64,000 bases of DNA, from contig NZ_BJYT01000004.1 in the NCBI RefSeq assembly GCF_007991655.1, forward strand, positions 283,175-347,174, read 5' to 3'. This DNA is from Segetibacter aerophilus (GTDB lineage: Bacteria; Bacteroidota; Bacteroidia; Chitinophagales; Chitinophagaceae). Shown in pieces: positions 16,736 to 27,244 of the stretch. Made by a program: the position numbers and the translations under genes. The notes beneath the pieces are model-generated. The model was not told the DNA's origin, did no database searches, and saw only the letters and a program-made list of their open reading frames with translations. Every line of letters begins with the position of its first letter. The first letter of the stretch is position 1.

Positions 16736-18034
16736 ATGATTATAGTGTATTTTTTCCCTATGATTTTTCGCCATCTTACTGCTTATTCAATAAACAACTC
16801 TATTACTTCCATTGCTTCTAAAGGGGCGCTTGTTCTAATTGTACTCGTAATTTTTTGTAATCCTTTTCGAGCAGTTGCCCAGCAGATTACTCCCACTAAC
16901 GATGATATTGATACTACCAATAAAAAAGATTTGATAGACGTTTTTCAAAAGACTTTTAAATATACTCCCCAGAAGATCCAAAGGAGAGGCAGGAAGAAAG
17001 TTTACTTTTCCCTCATACCAACTTCGTCTGCTGTTCCCGGCGGAGGTAAAGCGCTGATCACCTCTACTTCAGCAGCTTTTTATCTTGGCAACAGAAGAAA
17101 TACTTTTTTATCGAGCGTAACATTTGTTCCCTACTTAAACTTCAAGGGACGTTATTCGCTTGGCTTTAGAAATAACATTTATACCAATAAGAACAAGTGG
17201 AATATCCAGGGCGACACGCGTTTTTCTTTATACCCCGAATATGTGTATGGAACCAACCAGACCAACAACCAAAACAATCGATTGTTAATCACTTATAAAT
17301 ATTTCAGATTTTATCAAACACTCTTAAAACAGTTAAAACCTTACCTGTTAGCAGGTATCGGTTATAACCTCGACTATCATATCAACATACAAACGGTAGG
17401 AGATACGATTGGACTTCCTAAATTTTTGGGCTACCCTCATGGCACAGCTACAAATCAAAATTCTGTCTCTTCCGGCATCACCTTTAACCTTCTCTACGAC
17501 TCAAGGAATAACTCTTTAAACCCGTTGCCTGGCGCATATCTGAACCTCATCTACCGGGTCAATCCCTATATACTTGGAAATGGCGATAACACATGGAAAT
17601 CGATATACCTCGATGGCCGTAAGTACATTGAATTAACCGGGCAAAAAAGAAAAGTCCTGGCGTTATGGAGTTATGTCTGGACTGCTCTAAATAATAACGT
17701 TCCTTACCTCGATCTACCGGCCATAGGGTACGAGCCATATCAAAGATCCGGGCGGGGAATTGAGCAAAACCGCTACCGTGGTAAAAGCCTCGTTTATATG
17801 GAAGGCGAGTACCGCAGTGACTTGCGCGACGATGGGTTGCTAGGCTATGTTGTGTTTGCAAACATGACTACCACAACAGGCCCGGGAGATGGAAAATTTA
17901 CAGGACCTCACCCAGCCATGGGAGCAGGACTTCGTGTAAAATTTAACAAGCGCTCAAACACCAATATAGCAATTGACTTTGGAGTAAGCCAGGGCCATTC
18001 AGCACTTACACTAAATCTTGGGGAGGTGTTTTAA
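16736..18034 (+). CDS. Omp85/BamA-TamA-like surface antigen
   Basis: A 432-residue outer-membrane barrel of the bacterial surface antigen (D15) family. A signal-anchor-like N-terminus (hydrophobic about 30-48, ending AVAQQ) is followed by a short leader; no POTRA domains are apparent. The barrel repeats beta strands with the D15-like block GRGIEQNRYRGKSLVYMEGEYR split as GRGIEQNRYRG and the following strand, analogous to the VRGF motif region. The C-terminus ends in a strand closing with aromatic Phe. Likely substrate or partner unknown. The start chosen is the first ATG; a second ATG at 16760 is possible. Confidence 0.8.
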   Translation: MIIVYFFPMIFRHLTAYSINNSITSIASKGALVLIVLVIFCNPFRAVAQQITPTNDDIDTTNKKDLIDVFQKTFKYTPQKIQRRGRKKVYFSLIPTSSAVPGGGKALITSTSAAFYLGNRRNTFLSSVTFVPYLNFKGRYSLGFRNNIYTNKNKWNIQGDTRFSLYPEYVYGTNQTNNQNNRLLITYKYFRFYQTLLKQLKPYLLAGIGYNLDYHINIQTVGDTIGLPKFLGYPHGTATNQNSVSSGITFNLLYDSRNNSLNPLPGAYLNLIYRVNPYILGNGDNTWKSIYLDGRKYIELTGQKRKVLALWSYVWTALNNNVPYLDLPAIGYEPYQRSGRGIEQNRYRGKSLVYMEGEYRSDLRDDGLLGYVVFANMTTTTGPGDGKFTGPHPAMGAGLRVKFNKRSNTNIAIDFGVSQGHSALTLNLGEVF

Positions 18035-20013
18035 GCAGTTAGTGAAGTTCCAGACGTTGCTTCCAGGGGAGAATGATTTTTATTGGAGGAAGTATCAATT
18101 AATTTGTAGTCGATTATTTCATGCTCTATAAAGTACATATCAATATCTCCTACGTTCTTAGCATAAATTTTTCCCCGATGATTACAAGCAAATCTGTCTT
18201 TTATAACTTGAAATACGGAGTTAGAAACATTTACCTTTCCCGGAGCACCGTTGCTTTCCATCCTGCTTGCGATGTTTACAGTATTGCCCCATATATCGTA
18301 AGCATATTTTTTCTTACCAACCACTCCTGCTACAACGGGCCCAACATGTATTCCCAATCTAATAGCCCAGCATTCGCGTCCTAAACTTTGGCATCGGTCG
18401 TTATAATCTTCGATATATTTCTGAATTTCCAATCCGGCTTTGACCATATTATACACGTAGTCATTATCGGTTCCTGATAAGCCCGCTGCACACATGTATG
18501 AGTCTCCAATAGTTTTAATTTTCTCCAGCCCGTATTTATCTATAATATTATCAAAGGCTATAAAGCAAGTATTGAGTTCTTCTACAAGTTCGCCAGGAGA
18601 CATTTTTTCAGCAATGGCGGTGAACCCTTTAAAATCGGTAAACAAAACAGCTACTTTGTCGTAGTGCTTTGGGGTTGCATGCCCTGTCGTTTGCAATTCG
18701 GTTGCTACTTCCTGTGGAAGTATATTGAGTAATAAATTTTCAATCTGAACTTTTTGCCTGTCTAAAATTGTGTTCGTTTTTGCTTTTATCCGATAGTTTC
18801 GGTAAATAACAAATGCGATGATTAAAAGCAAAATGGCCCCAATGGCAAGGGTGTTTCTTGCAAAACGCTGGCGTTGTACTTCTGCCTCAGTCAATTTTTT
18901 ATCTTTTGTAAGAAGGTTAATCTCACCTTGCTTTTTTGTCAGATCAAAGTCAAATTGAAAGTCTTTAAGTTTTTTTGCAGTTTCTACATTGTAAAGCGTG
19001 TCTTTAATATTCGCGTACTTTGACTTAAATAAATAAGCATTTGAAAAATCGCCAATCTTAGAATAAGCGAGCGCCATTTCTACATAAATTTCTTTCAACT
19101 CTATATTGGCCTGCAACTCTTCTCCTAACAGCTTTGCTTTTTGATAGTAACCTATGGAACTCTTATAATCTTTTTGTTCGCTGTATACATTTGCCATGCC
19201 TTTTAATGCACGCATTTGTTGCATTTTGTCGTTTATTTTCTTAGAAATAAACATAGCCTTAGAATGATTGATCCGAGCCATGTTATAGTCTCCTGTTTTA
19301 AGATATAACTTTCCTATTCCATTATAAGCGTAAGCAGCACTAGCAGAATTATTATTTGCCTTAAAGGCTTTATTGTAGTAGGTTAAAGCATTAAGATTAT
19401 CCCCTTTATCGAAATAGGTTTCGCCAATGTTTACAGCTATTACGCCATAAGCCTCTTTGTTACCCATTTCTTCACTTACAGGCAATGCTTTCAAAAAATA
19501 GTTGATGGCCCTCGGATCTTTTTTGTTATGATAAATGCTGCCTATGTTTGCTAGCGCCGTCAGAATTCTTAACTTATCACCGGTTTCTTCAGCAATTTTC
19601 AATGACTCCAAACAATACTGAAGTGCTTTAGCATCATCCCCCTGATCGGCGTAAACACTGCCGATATTGTTTAAGAGATTCGATATTCCGATCTTATTTT
19701 TTTGCTCGCGAAAAATCTTCAATGACTGCTCATAGTAGTCAAGTGCCTCAACATGCTTCCCTTGGACTTTAGTGACAAGTCCCATGCTTTTTAGTGCATA
19801 GGCCTCCCCGATAGGAAAATGAATTCTTCGCGCCATTTCTTTTGCACGTATTGCCACGCTCAGAGATTTTGCAGGATCCTCATTAGATAATGTTTTACTT
19901 TCCTGCAATAATTTGTTTACATAAGCAGTGTCTTCTTTAGGAGCAACCTGGCCCATTGCAGGACTGATTGCAGCCACGGCAATGCACAGAAACAATTGTA
20001 ACAGAGCTTTCAT
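18031..20013 (-). CDS. TPR-sensor class III adenylate cyclase
   Basis: A 660-residue protein from the ATG at 20013 (the upstream TTG is rejected because the ATG starts a signal peptide, cut near AMGQ). Several tetratricopeptide repeats fill about residues 40-350 and would be periplasmic. A transmembrane helix (LAIGAILLLIIAFVIY) lies near 390, followed by a coiled linker. The C-terminal cyclase domain (about 440-620) has both metal Asp residues (LFTDFKGFT and GDSYMCA). It also has the Lys (EKIKTIGDSY) and Asp (YDIWGNTVNIASR) that select ATP, so cAMP is the expected product. It lies 56 bases after the T9SS protein gene and overlaps the end of the Omp85 gene by 4 bases on the opposite strand. 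Confidence 0.9.
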   Translation of the reverse strand: MKALLQLFLCIAVAAISPAMGQVAPKEDTAYVNKLLQESKTLSNEDPAKSLSVAIRAKEMARRIHFPIGEAYALKSMGLVTKVQGKHVEALDYYEQSLKIFREQKNKIGISNLLNNIGSVYADQGDDAKALQYCLESLKIAEETGDKLRILTALANIGSIYHNKKDPRAINYFLKALPVSEEMGNKEAYGVIAVNIGETYFDKGDNLNALTYYNKAFKANNNSASAAYAYNGIGKLYLKTGDYNMARINHSKAMFISKKINDKMQQMRALKGMANVYSEQKDYKSSIGYYQKAKLLGEELQANIELKEIYVEMALAYSKIGDFSNAYLFKSKYANIKDTLYNVETAKKLKDFQFDFDLTKKQGEINLLTKDKKLTEAEVQRQRFARNTLAIGAILLLIIAFVIYRNYRIKAKTNTILDRQKVQIENLLLNILPQEVATELQTTGHATPKHYDKVAVLFTDFKGFTAIAEKMSPGELVEELNTCFIAFDNIIDKYGLEKIKTIGDSYMCAAGLSGTDNDYVYNMVKAGLEIQKYIEDYNDRCQSLGRECWAIRLGIHVGPVVAGVVGKKKYAYDIWGNTVNIASRMESNGAPGKVNVSNSVFQVIKDRFACNHRGKIYAKNVGDIDMYFIEHEIIDYKLIDTSSNKNHSPLEATSGTSLTA

Positions 20014-20069
20014 AATAACATTTTTAGCTTTGTAATTGAAAATGCCCTGTTTTATAGGTAAGCACTTAA

Positions 20070-21866
20070 TCAAAGTTTGACAAATCGAAAAGTTTTAAAT
20101 CCTTCGTTCGTTTTTAATTTCAAGAAGTAAACTCCCGCTTTAAGGAAGGACACATCTAAATTAATATTATTGCCCGAAATTTTCCTAATACCTTTTGCAG
20201 AAACTATCCTTCCACTTGCGTCTGTTATTACAATGTCATTTTCCAAAAGAATTCCTGTCGGAGCCTGAAGAACAAGTTGTCCGTGCGTCGGGTTAGGGAA
20301 TAATGATATTTTGAAAATCTCTGGTTCTATTGCTTCAACGGCCGTTTCTATTGATTGCCGAGCCATTGCAGGTCCTGCATTACAACGATAAGAAGTTGCG
20401 CTGGCAGCTGAAGCAATCGCAGTGGTGTGAACTGAACCATCTGTACGCAAAGACCACGAAAGCTTTTTGCCGTCAAAAGGTATCTGGAAATAATTAGTTC
20501 CCGGATTAATCAGATTAGGAGCGACACCACTAAATGTTCCTTCTGCAGTAAAGTAATTGTTCCCGCTTGCGTTGTTAAACGGTATGTAAAAAGGAGTAGA
20601 ATTTGAATTTGTATAAGAGAACTTAGCAATATAGTTTGTCTTTGTTCCTTGAGTTACAGTTTCTATACACTCCAACTTGGTTATTACTTTTTTAGCCGTA
20701 TTGCCAGCAGGATTTACGTACAAAATACCTCGATTGAAAGTAATTTGATAATTCGGATAAGCAGGTAACAATGAAGGCATATTTGGATAAACACCTGCTA
20801 TTGCACTATTGACGGAAGCAGCTGAGTAGTTAATGCCAGTGATTTGCTCTGCTCCAATCAGCCCAACTATCATAGAAGTAAATACAGGCAATGGGCCGCC
20901 TTGATTTATGTATTTTAGGTCTGCAGTTATTGAGAGCGGGGCTGGCGATATATTAGCCTTTGTGGTGACAGGAGTAGATGCCAAAGCATAATTAGCTGCG
21001 TCGTTTCCCGCTAAAACAAAGCCTGAACCAGTTACCACTTTGGCAATGCCAACATTCTTGTTATCAAAATTTTCAGTTCCGTTTATTGCACTAACAACAT
21101 CAGGCGAAATGACACCAGTCAGAGCTCTGGTGTTGATAGTCGCTGTAACAGTACCGTCATAAATTTTATTGTTAGCTGTAAAGCTTGCGGTTATCGGTTT
21201 TGCAGTGATGTTTGCCAATGCTGTTGCAGTGGCGGGCTGTAAAATGTAGTTGCCGGACTGGGCACCACTCAATGTAAAGCCAATCCCACTTACTGTTTTT
21301 CCATTGCCTGCATTTTTAGTGTCAAAACTAGCAGTTCCACTTGTGCCTAATGATACATCGTCAGTGCCAACAATACCTGTCAACGTTCTTGTAGCAATAG
21401 ATGCAGCTGTATTGCCATCATACACTTTATTGGAAGCGGTAAACCCTGCGGAAAGGCTTTTTGGGGTGATTGTGAAAGTGCGTGGTACATAATGTAAATT
21501 GTAGTTACTGTTTAGCGCAATTGTACCTTTTTCAATGTTGTAAGCACCAGCGTTTTGTCCTGCAACTCTTGCTAATTCACCCGAAATATGGTCAGTCCCA
21601 ACAACTGAACCGGCGGTAACTTTATATGTAAGCGGTGGGTCGATTTCGCCGTAAATTTTAGTTATAGGATCAGCTGTAATCGTTATTTCTTTTGCCACTA
21701 TTGTAGCAGTTCCGGAAAGATAGGTTATATCAAAATTTCCGTTTGCAAAAGTGCCGGCAATAACTTTTTGGATGCCAACATCAAGCCCGGTAATCATATT
21801 TACAGAGAACATTCCGCTTAATGATCCTTCTTGAGTTGATAAGTCTGACTCATCCACTATAATCAT
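20070..21866 (-). pseudogene. C-terminal part of split T9SS protein (MBG/YDG domains, sorting domain)
   Basis: 598 residues from the first ATG, but the frame is open further upstream and reads FNNTNIGTGNSNTKAMIIVDESD, continuing the protein encoded by the 21893-26977 gene. Contents in order: MBG-type domain (KEITITADPITKIYGEIDPPL), two YDG-type domains (ASNKVYDGNTAAS and ANNKIYDGTVTAT starts), another MBG-like domain, a linker region, and a T9SS type A sorting domain (about 525-598: ISLFPNPTHGQLVLQ, GVYFLKLKTNEGFKTFRFVKL end). It has no signal peptide of its own, so as a separate gene it could not be secreted. Most simply it is the distal half of one gene broken by a one-base loss. It could also be a sequencing error. 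Confidence 0.85.
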
Positions 21867-21892
21867 TGCTTTTGTATTGCTATTGCCCGTTC

Positions 21893-23070
21893 CTATATTG
21901 GTGTTATTGAAAGAGTAAGGGTTTGGCCATTTGAAAGAGTTAAGGTTTGCCCATTCGACAACGTAAGCGTTTGCCCTTTTGAAAGAGCCAAAAGTTCTGT
22001 GTTTGAAAGCGTAAGTGTTTGCCCGTTTGAAAGCGACAAAAGTTGACTGTTAGAGATGGATATAAGTTCACCATTGGAAAAGATAAAGACCTCTCCGCTA
22101 TTGCTTAATGTAAGCGTCTGACCATTAATTAATGTATAAATGACGGAACTACCTGAAGCATTTATTTGTAAGCTTCCCAAAGGTTCCACCTGGCCATTAA
22201 CGATTACGAACGGTTCTCCATTCGAAAGGGTAAGGGTTTGACCATTTGACAGAGTTAATGTTTGTCCGTTTGAGATTGTTAACGTTTGTCCATTAGAAAG
22301 GGTTAACGTCTGTCCATTAGAAAGAGTTAACGTCTGCCCGTTAAATAGAGTCGTTAACTCACTATTAGAGAGAGTTAAGGTCTGACCATTTGAAAGCGTT
22401 AAAGTCTGACCGTTTGAAAGGGTTAAAGTCTGCCCATTTGAAAGAGTCAACGTTTGACCATTAGAAAGGGTTAGCGTTTGTCCGTTAGACAGCGTTAAAG
22501 TCTGACCATTTGTAAATACTAATGTTTGAGTATTAGACAGAGTTAACGTTTGGCCGTTAAAAAGAGCTGCGAGCTCATTGTTAGCAAGCGTTAATGTCTG
22601 TCCATTAGCAAGGGTCACAACGTCTCCATTTGAAAGAGTTAAGGTCTGGCCATTTGATAGCGTTAGTGTTTGTCCGTTTGCAAGAGTTGACAGTTGGTTA
22701 CTCGCGATGGCCCGCAGTTGATTGTTAGATATAGTAACCAATTCACCATTAATAAGCGTAATCAATTCACCGTTCGAAATCGTAAGTGTCTGCCCATTAG
22801 AAAGGGTTGCTAGCACCTCGCCGCTTGCGGTAACAGTGACACTCTGCACTAATTGAATTTGTCCATCTTGTCTTACGGCCAACTGTCCATTTGCCAATGC
22901 TTGAAAGTTGACATTATCAGAAGAGGTTAGTAACTCGCCGTAATTAAGAGGTACGAGACTGCCGTTGTTCGAAAGGGTTAGCGTTTGCCCATTTCCTAAT
23001 GATAATAGCAATTCTCCCGTTGCATTTGTAAGCAAATCGGCGTTTAGTAGTGTTAGGGTCTGCCCGTTAT
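21893..23070 (-). repeat. Tandem 24-base (8-residue) repeat array in coding sequence
   Basis: About two dozen units coding NGQTLTLS or close variants, with one uninterrupted run of about seven near 22380-22510. Interspersed units read NGELxxxS or NSQLLSLS. Codons for the same residues differ between units, so the array is old or under selection at protein level. The alternating polar-hydrophobic pattern suggests a beta-solenoid or beta-roll stalk. Confidence 0.9.
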
Positions 23071-26000
23071 AAACGGTTTGAACATGACGGTCGGCAACAA
23101 TTCTACTATTAGCCAATCCTCTTAACGGACCGCCCGGATAAGCAGGAGTTAGAACCAGTGTGCGATCATTGTTTTTATAATCATTTATCGATTGAGCCGA
23201 AAGGTCGATGAGATAACGTTGCACGCCGATCTTGTCATTGGCTACTGCTGCTGTCAGAGGTATTAAACGATCGTCCTGTAGAGTAAATTTGCGGGCATTT
23301 CTAAAAGATTGATACGAAGCCATCATGCTCATGTTTGCTATATCTGGTGATGATATAGCTGGAATTACAGTATTATAACCACTTAGGACAGCTAATGCAT
23401 TATCTGCTACTAGTTGTTTATGCTGTGTTCTTAGCGCTTGTACCAAAGAGTCTGGATTTGATACGGCAGTTCGATCAAAAGAATAGTCATAAGCTATTTG
23501 ATTTGGGAACTGACCATACGCCATGGTAAAACTTTGAGGGGTAATGGTTAGCGGCAACTTTTGAATTTGAAGCTGTGCATCAATAAACCTGTAGTTATAC
23601 TTTCCAAGCAGCAATTGATCTGCTAAATTATTAGGATCAAGAGGATTAGCGACTGTTATCGAGTATTGTCCGATACTGCTTGAATTAGTAGCCCCGGTAG
23701 AAAAGGTTAGATGATTTAATTTCAACTGGCCAGCGGATAAGCCGCTTGCAATTAACGGTTGTCCATCAACTGTTATTGTTACCTGAAAAGCAGGGTTACG
23801 CTCTCCAAATTTTCTTATAACACCCTGAACCGCTACGACCACGTTTTTCTTCGCAGTTTCAAAAAAATATCTCTTATCTGAGTAGCCGCCGTCCATGTTT
23901 CCATTTACAAGGGGTGGGTTATACACTTCAATAGCAGGGTTACCCGGATATATTGCACTTCCTGTAAATTCAGGCACGGGAGCAGTAATTTGCTCTGGAC
24001 TTACGAAGGTTGTTGGCAGGGGATGTCCAGCAAAATAAATAACGGATCCAGGCTTAAAATCTTCGCCCTGAACCGACACTGTAAATGGCGCCGTTCCGGG
24101 GACAACAGCAGGCTCAACTACATGCAATTCACCTATAAATGGCAATGGATTTGCAAAGGTGCTCATGGCCGATTCTGCATTTATTAAACCCGCGCCAGCC
24201 TCTGGTGTGTAGGCGCTTCCACCCATTTGCACTGCAGTGTTTTTCAATAAAACTTTTAGCTGAGCTGGTGTAAGACTGCCAAGTGTGAACTTTTGCTTAG
24301 CTTCTTTTATTAGCGCTGCAACTGCGGCAGCATGAGGTGCAGCGGCAGATGTACCATAAAAATTCGATGTATTATCAGCCTGGGATGTACCTAAGGGCGG
24401 GGCATATCCATCAGTGTCAGGACCCATATAAACCCTCACATTGACTCCGTCAGGGGCGGTTAAATCAGGCTTTGATCGATCTACTCCATTTACCTTCGTT
24501 CCACCGACAGATGAGTAGGGTTCAACATTAAAATCAGAAGGGTTAGCCTCGAAAGCGGGGGTCTGATTATATTTAACTGCACCTACTGCTATAGCATTTG
24601 CCGAATTAGCCTGGCCAACTAAAGTAGATGCTCCTGCATAATTGTTGAACGTTAATCGGCCACGAAATACTACGAACTTAAATTTTAAATTTACAGGAGT
24701 ACCTGCAGCGCCAACAATCATTATGTTGGCTGCACGGTCTTCAGTCCCGTTTACCGTAAAAGGTAAAACTTCAATTGGATCTCTTCCAATGTTCACTCTA
24801 TTAAAGCCAAATAACAAATTCCCCGCATTATCCAGTAGAAAAATATCAAGATCGTTAACTGCTCCCGGCAGCTCCCCGAGAGAGTAAATTTTATCATCCC
24901 ATTGTAATACGATAGTATAGTCACCCGGTTTCAATGTCACTGGTTGCAAATAATTTCCTGGGCCAAAGTTGTGAGCCAAACCGGTAAAACCACTTGGGGC
25001 AGCAATTCCGGTAAACTGTCCGTCAAATGCCTTTTTGCCAAAATTTCCTGCAGAAGAGAAATAAGTGACGTTACGATTAATTGCCACATCATCAACAGCA
25101 CGCGCAATTACACCGTCTTTAAAAAAAGGCTCAGTAATGTGTGTCACATCTTCAACAATGATATCACTTTGCGCCTCTGTGGCAAGTCGCCGAATGCCAA
25201 GTGCCATATCTCCCGGACTAATAAAACCGGTTTTAAAAGCAAGACGAGCGCCTGGTGCGACATCATGAATAATGTGCATCATCGCTCTTCCCTCGTCTGA
25301 ACCCCGAGTAAAATAGTCTTCTAAGATCTGGATACTATCTGCAATCGGAAGATCTCTGCCCAGGTCTTCACTTAGAGGCGCGGTGAGAGGATTAGCCGCT
25401 GCCCTGGCGTAACTATCTGACAAAACACCAATTCTTATTCCGGAGCCAGTTACATTATAACTCCTTCGCGTGATGCCGGCCCGCATTGAGCTATCACCTA
25501 AAGTTTCTGCCAGGCCTCCATTTACAAGTGGCAGGTAAAGAGGTTTTACATAATCGATATATTGAGCAATTGGTGGGAGGTTCAGCTTTAGAAGATTCTT
25601 TACGGGATAGCTTCCGGTTAAAACAAGAGAGCCACCGCCATTTGTAATGGAGTCTCTAAAGCCATAGTCTGAACCGACAAGAAGATTTCTTAGCGTTGTA
25701 TATTGTCCGGCTTTAGCAATTACTTCTATTAAGATTTCGCCCGCATACTTACTTCGGTACACAAAATCTGTGTCTGATGGAGGATTTGTTGGATCATAAT
25801 TTTCAAAAATAGATTCCAGTGAAGCATCTATTACATCATAAACCTTACCGCCAAGAGGAGGCGGATAATAGGGTGCAATGGAATTTTGGTTTGTCGCCAA
25901 CGGAACATGATAAACAAAAACTGCTTTATCAAGATAAATATAAAATCCTGACCAAAGTGCTCCGTTTATCATAGTTGTTGTTGCACTTCCCTGTCCATAA

Positions 26001-26977
26001 GACGTTCCAATATATATCCCCCCATAGGGCGCCCAAACTGTTCCCTTCCAGTTACTGCCACCAGGCTGACCATCTATCGTAAAAGAATTCCTGCGTCCAG
26101 ATACCCCGACACCTTGTACTTCAGTATAGATTCTTGAACCGTCGCCGCCTGCCGTTGTGGTCTGTATTTGGCCCAGTTCCGCATGTTGGAGAATAATTAT
26201 GCGAATTAATCCCGTAGAAGTATTAAGAAAGTCGTAATTAAAGATATTAGGCCCACCCGTATTTAAATTTCTAATGCTGTCAAAATAGTAGTCACCTGGC
26301 CCTGCAAAAGTTACGGTTTGACCACCACTTAATTCTATAGACTTATAGCTACCGGGGCTGATGGTCGTTGTTGTGTTTATAACGCCAGAGCCGGGGTTGA
26401 AAGGGCTGATTAGAGGCATGACCGGCATCGGCACGTTTCCAAAGCTTCCTTTATATGTTCCTCCTTGGGGTGTTGGGCCGGTATAGGTATTTGCTTGAGG
26501 TATTGAAACTTGTCCTTTAACCGAATTATTTATATTTAAAGAAATGTTTCCTTGTGCTATTACGTTCTGAAAGGTATTAGTGGAAGTGTTGTTTGATACT
26601 ATTGCAGGTGCAGCTGAACCTGTAAAATTATTTGCAATGATATTGCCATAGATTTGGCCAGTATCTCCAAGTGTAATTCTATGATTACTATATACGTTTC
26701 CATAAATCTGGTTGTTATAATCAAGCTGTATTAATCCCCTGCTTCCTACATTTCCACTAAACACCTTTCCGACAGAAAAAAAAGTAATTCCATAATTGCT
26801 TGAGTCCGCAGGAAGGTTATTGTTACTACCTGCAAAAAGGGAAAAATCGCTAATTTTTACCGTTTGCGGTATCACTGGAGGAGGGGCTGTATTATTGGTT
26901 TGCCCAAAAGAACTTGTTGTAATTAACAGAGCAAGGGGAAAGCAAAGGCAGTAAAGCTGCAAGTAAAGTTTTCGCAT
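21893..26977 (-). pseudogene. N-terminal part of split T9SS subtilisin-family protein with NGQTLTLS repeats
   Basis: 1694 residues. Signal peptide MRKLYLQLYCLCFPLALLIT ending SFGQ; a beta-rich surface-type domain (about 30-330); a subtilase (S8) domain with Asp about 521 (IGVLSDSYA), His about 571 (MMHIIHDVAPGA) and Ser about 876 (GTSAAAPH); an IPT/TIG-like domain (about 955-1005); MBG-like domains (about 1050-1150); then about 24 copies of NGQTLTLS-type units from about residue 1304 to the end. The frame then stops after LSITPI, where the -1 frame continues into the 20070-21866 coding region. It therefore lacks the sorting domain it needs. Likely an extracellular, surface-attached protease or adhesin before the break. 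Confidence 0.85.
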
Positions 26978-27244
26978 CAGAAATTATTAAAAACAAAATG
27001 ATTAGGATATCCAATGACACCTGCGATGCGGAGTATTTTTACTGCAACCTTTCTTCAACTAGTCGAAACTTGCTGTAAAGATTTATCAGAATATATGTAT
27101 TTAGGGGGCAAAGTCTAAAAAAGCATCGAAAATGAAAATGCAATCACTCATTCAAGATTTGAAGTGGTTGATTCGTTGGTAATATTATTGAATCTTATTA
27201 TTATAAGCAACGATTTCTTTGCCAGTTTGTTCTTTTTGCCTTTT

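Noticed and set aside
21900..21915. Programmed -1 frameshifting between the two halves of the T9SS protein
   Set aside because: No canonical slippery heptamer (XXXYYYZ) is present at the junction; the CTTTC sequence is a weak candidate. A plain deletion or sequence error is simpler.
21893..23070. CRISPR-like regular repetition
   Set aside because: The repeats are in one reading frame coding NGQTLTLS, with drifted codons and no unique spacers of constant length.
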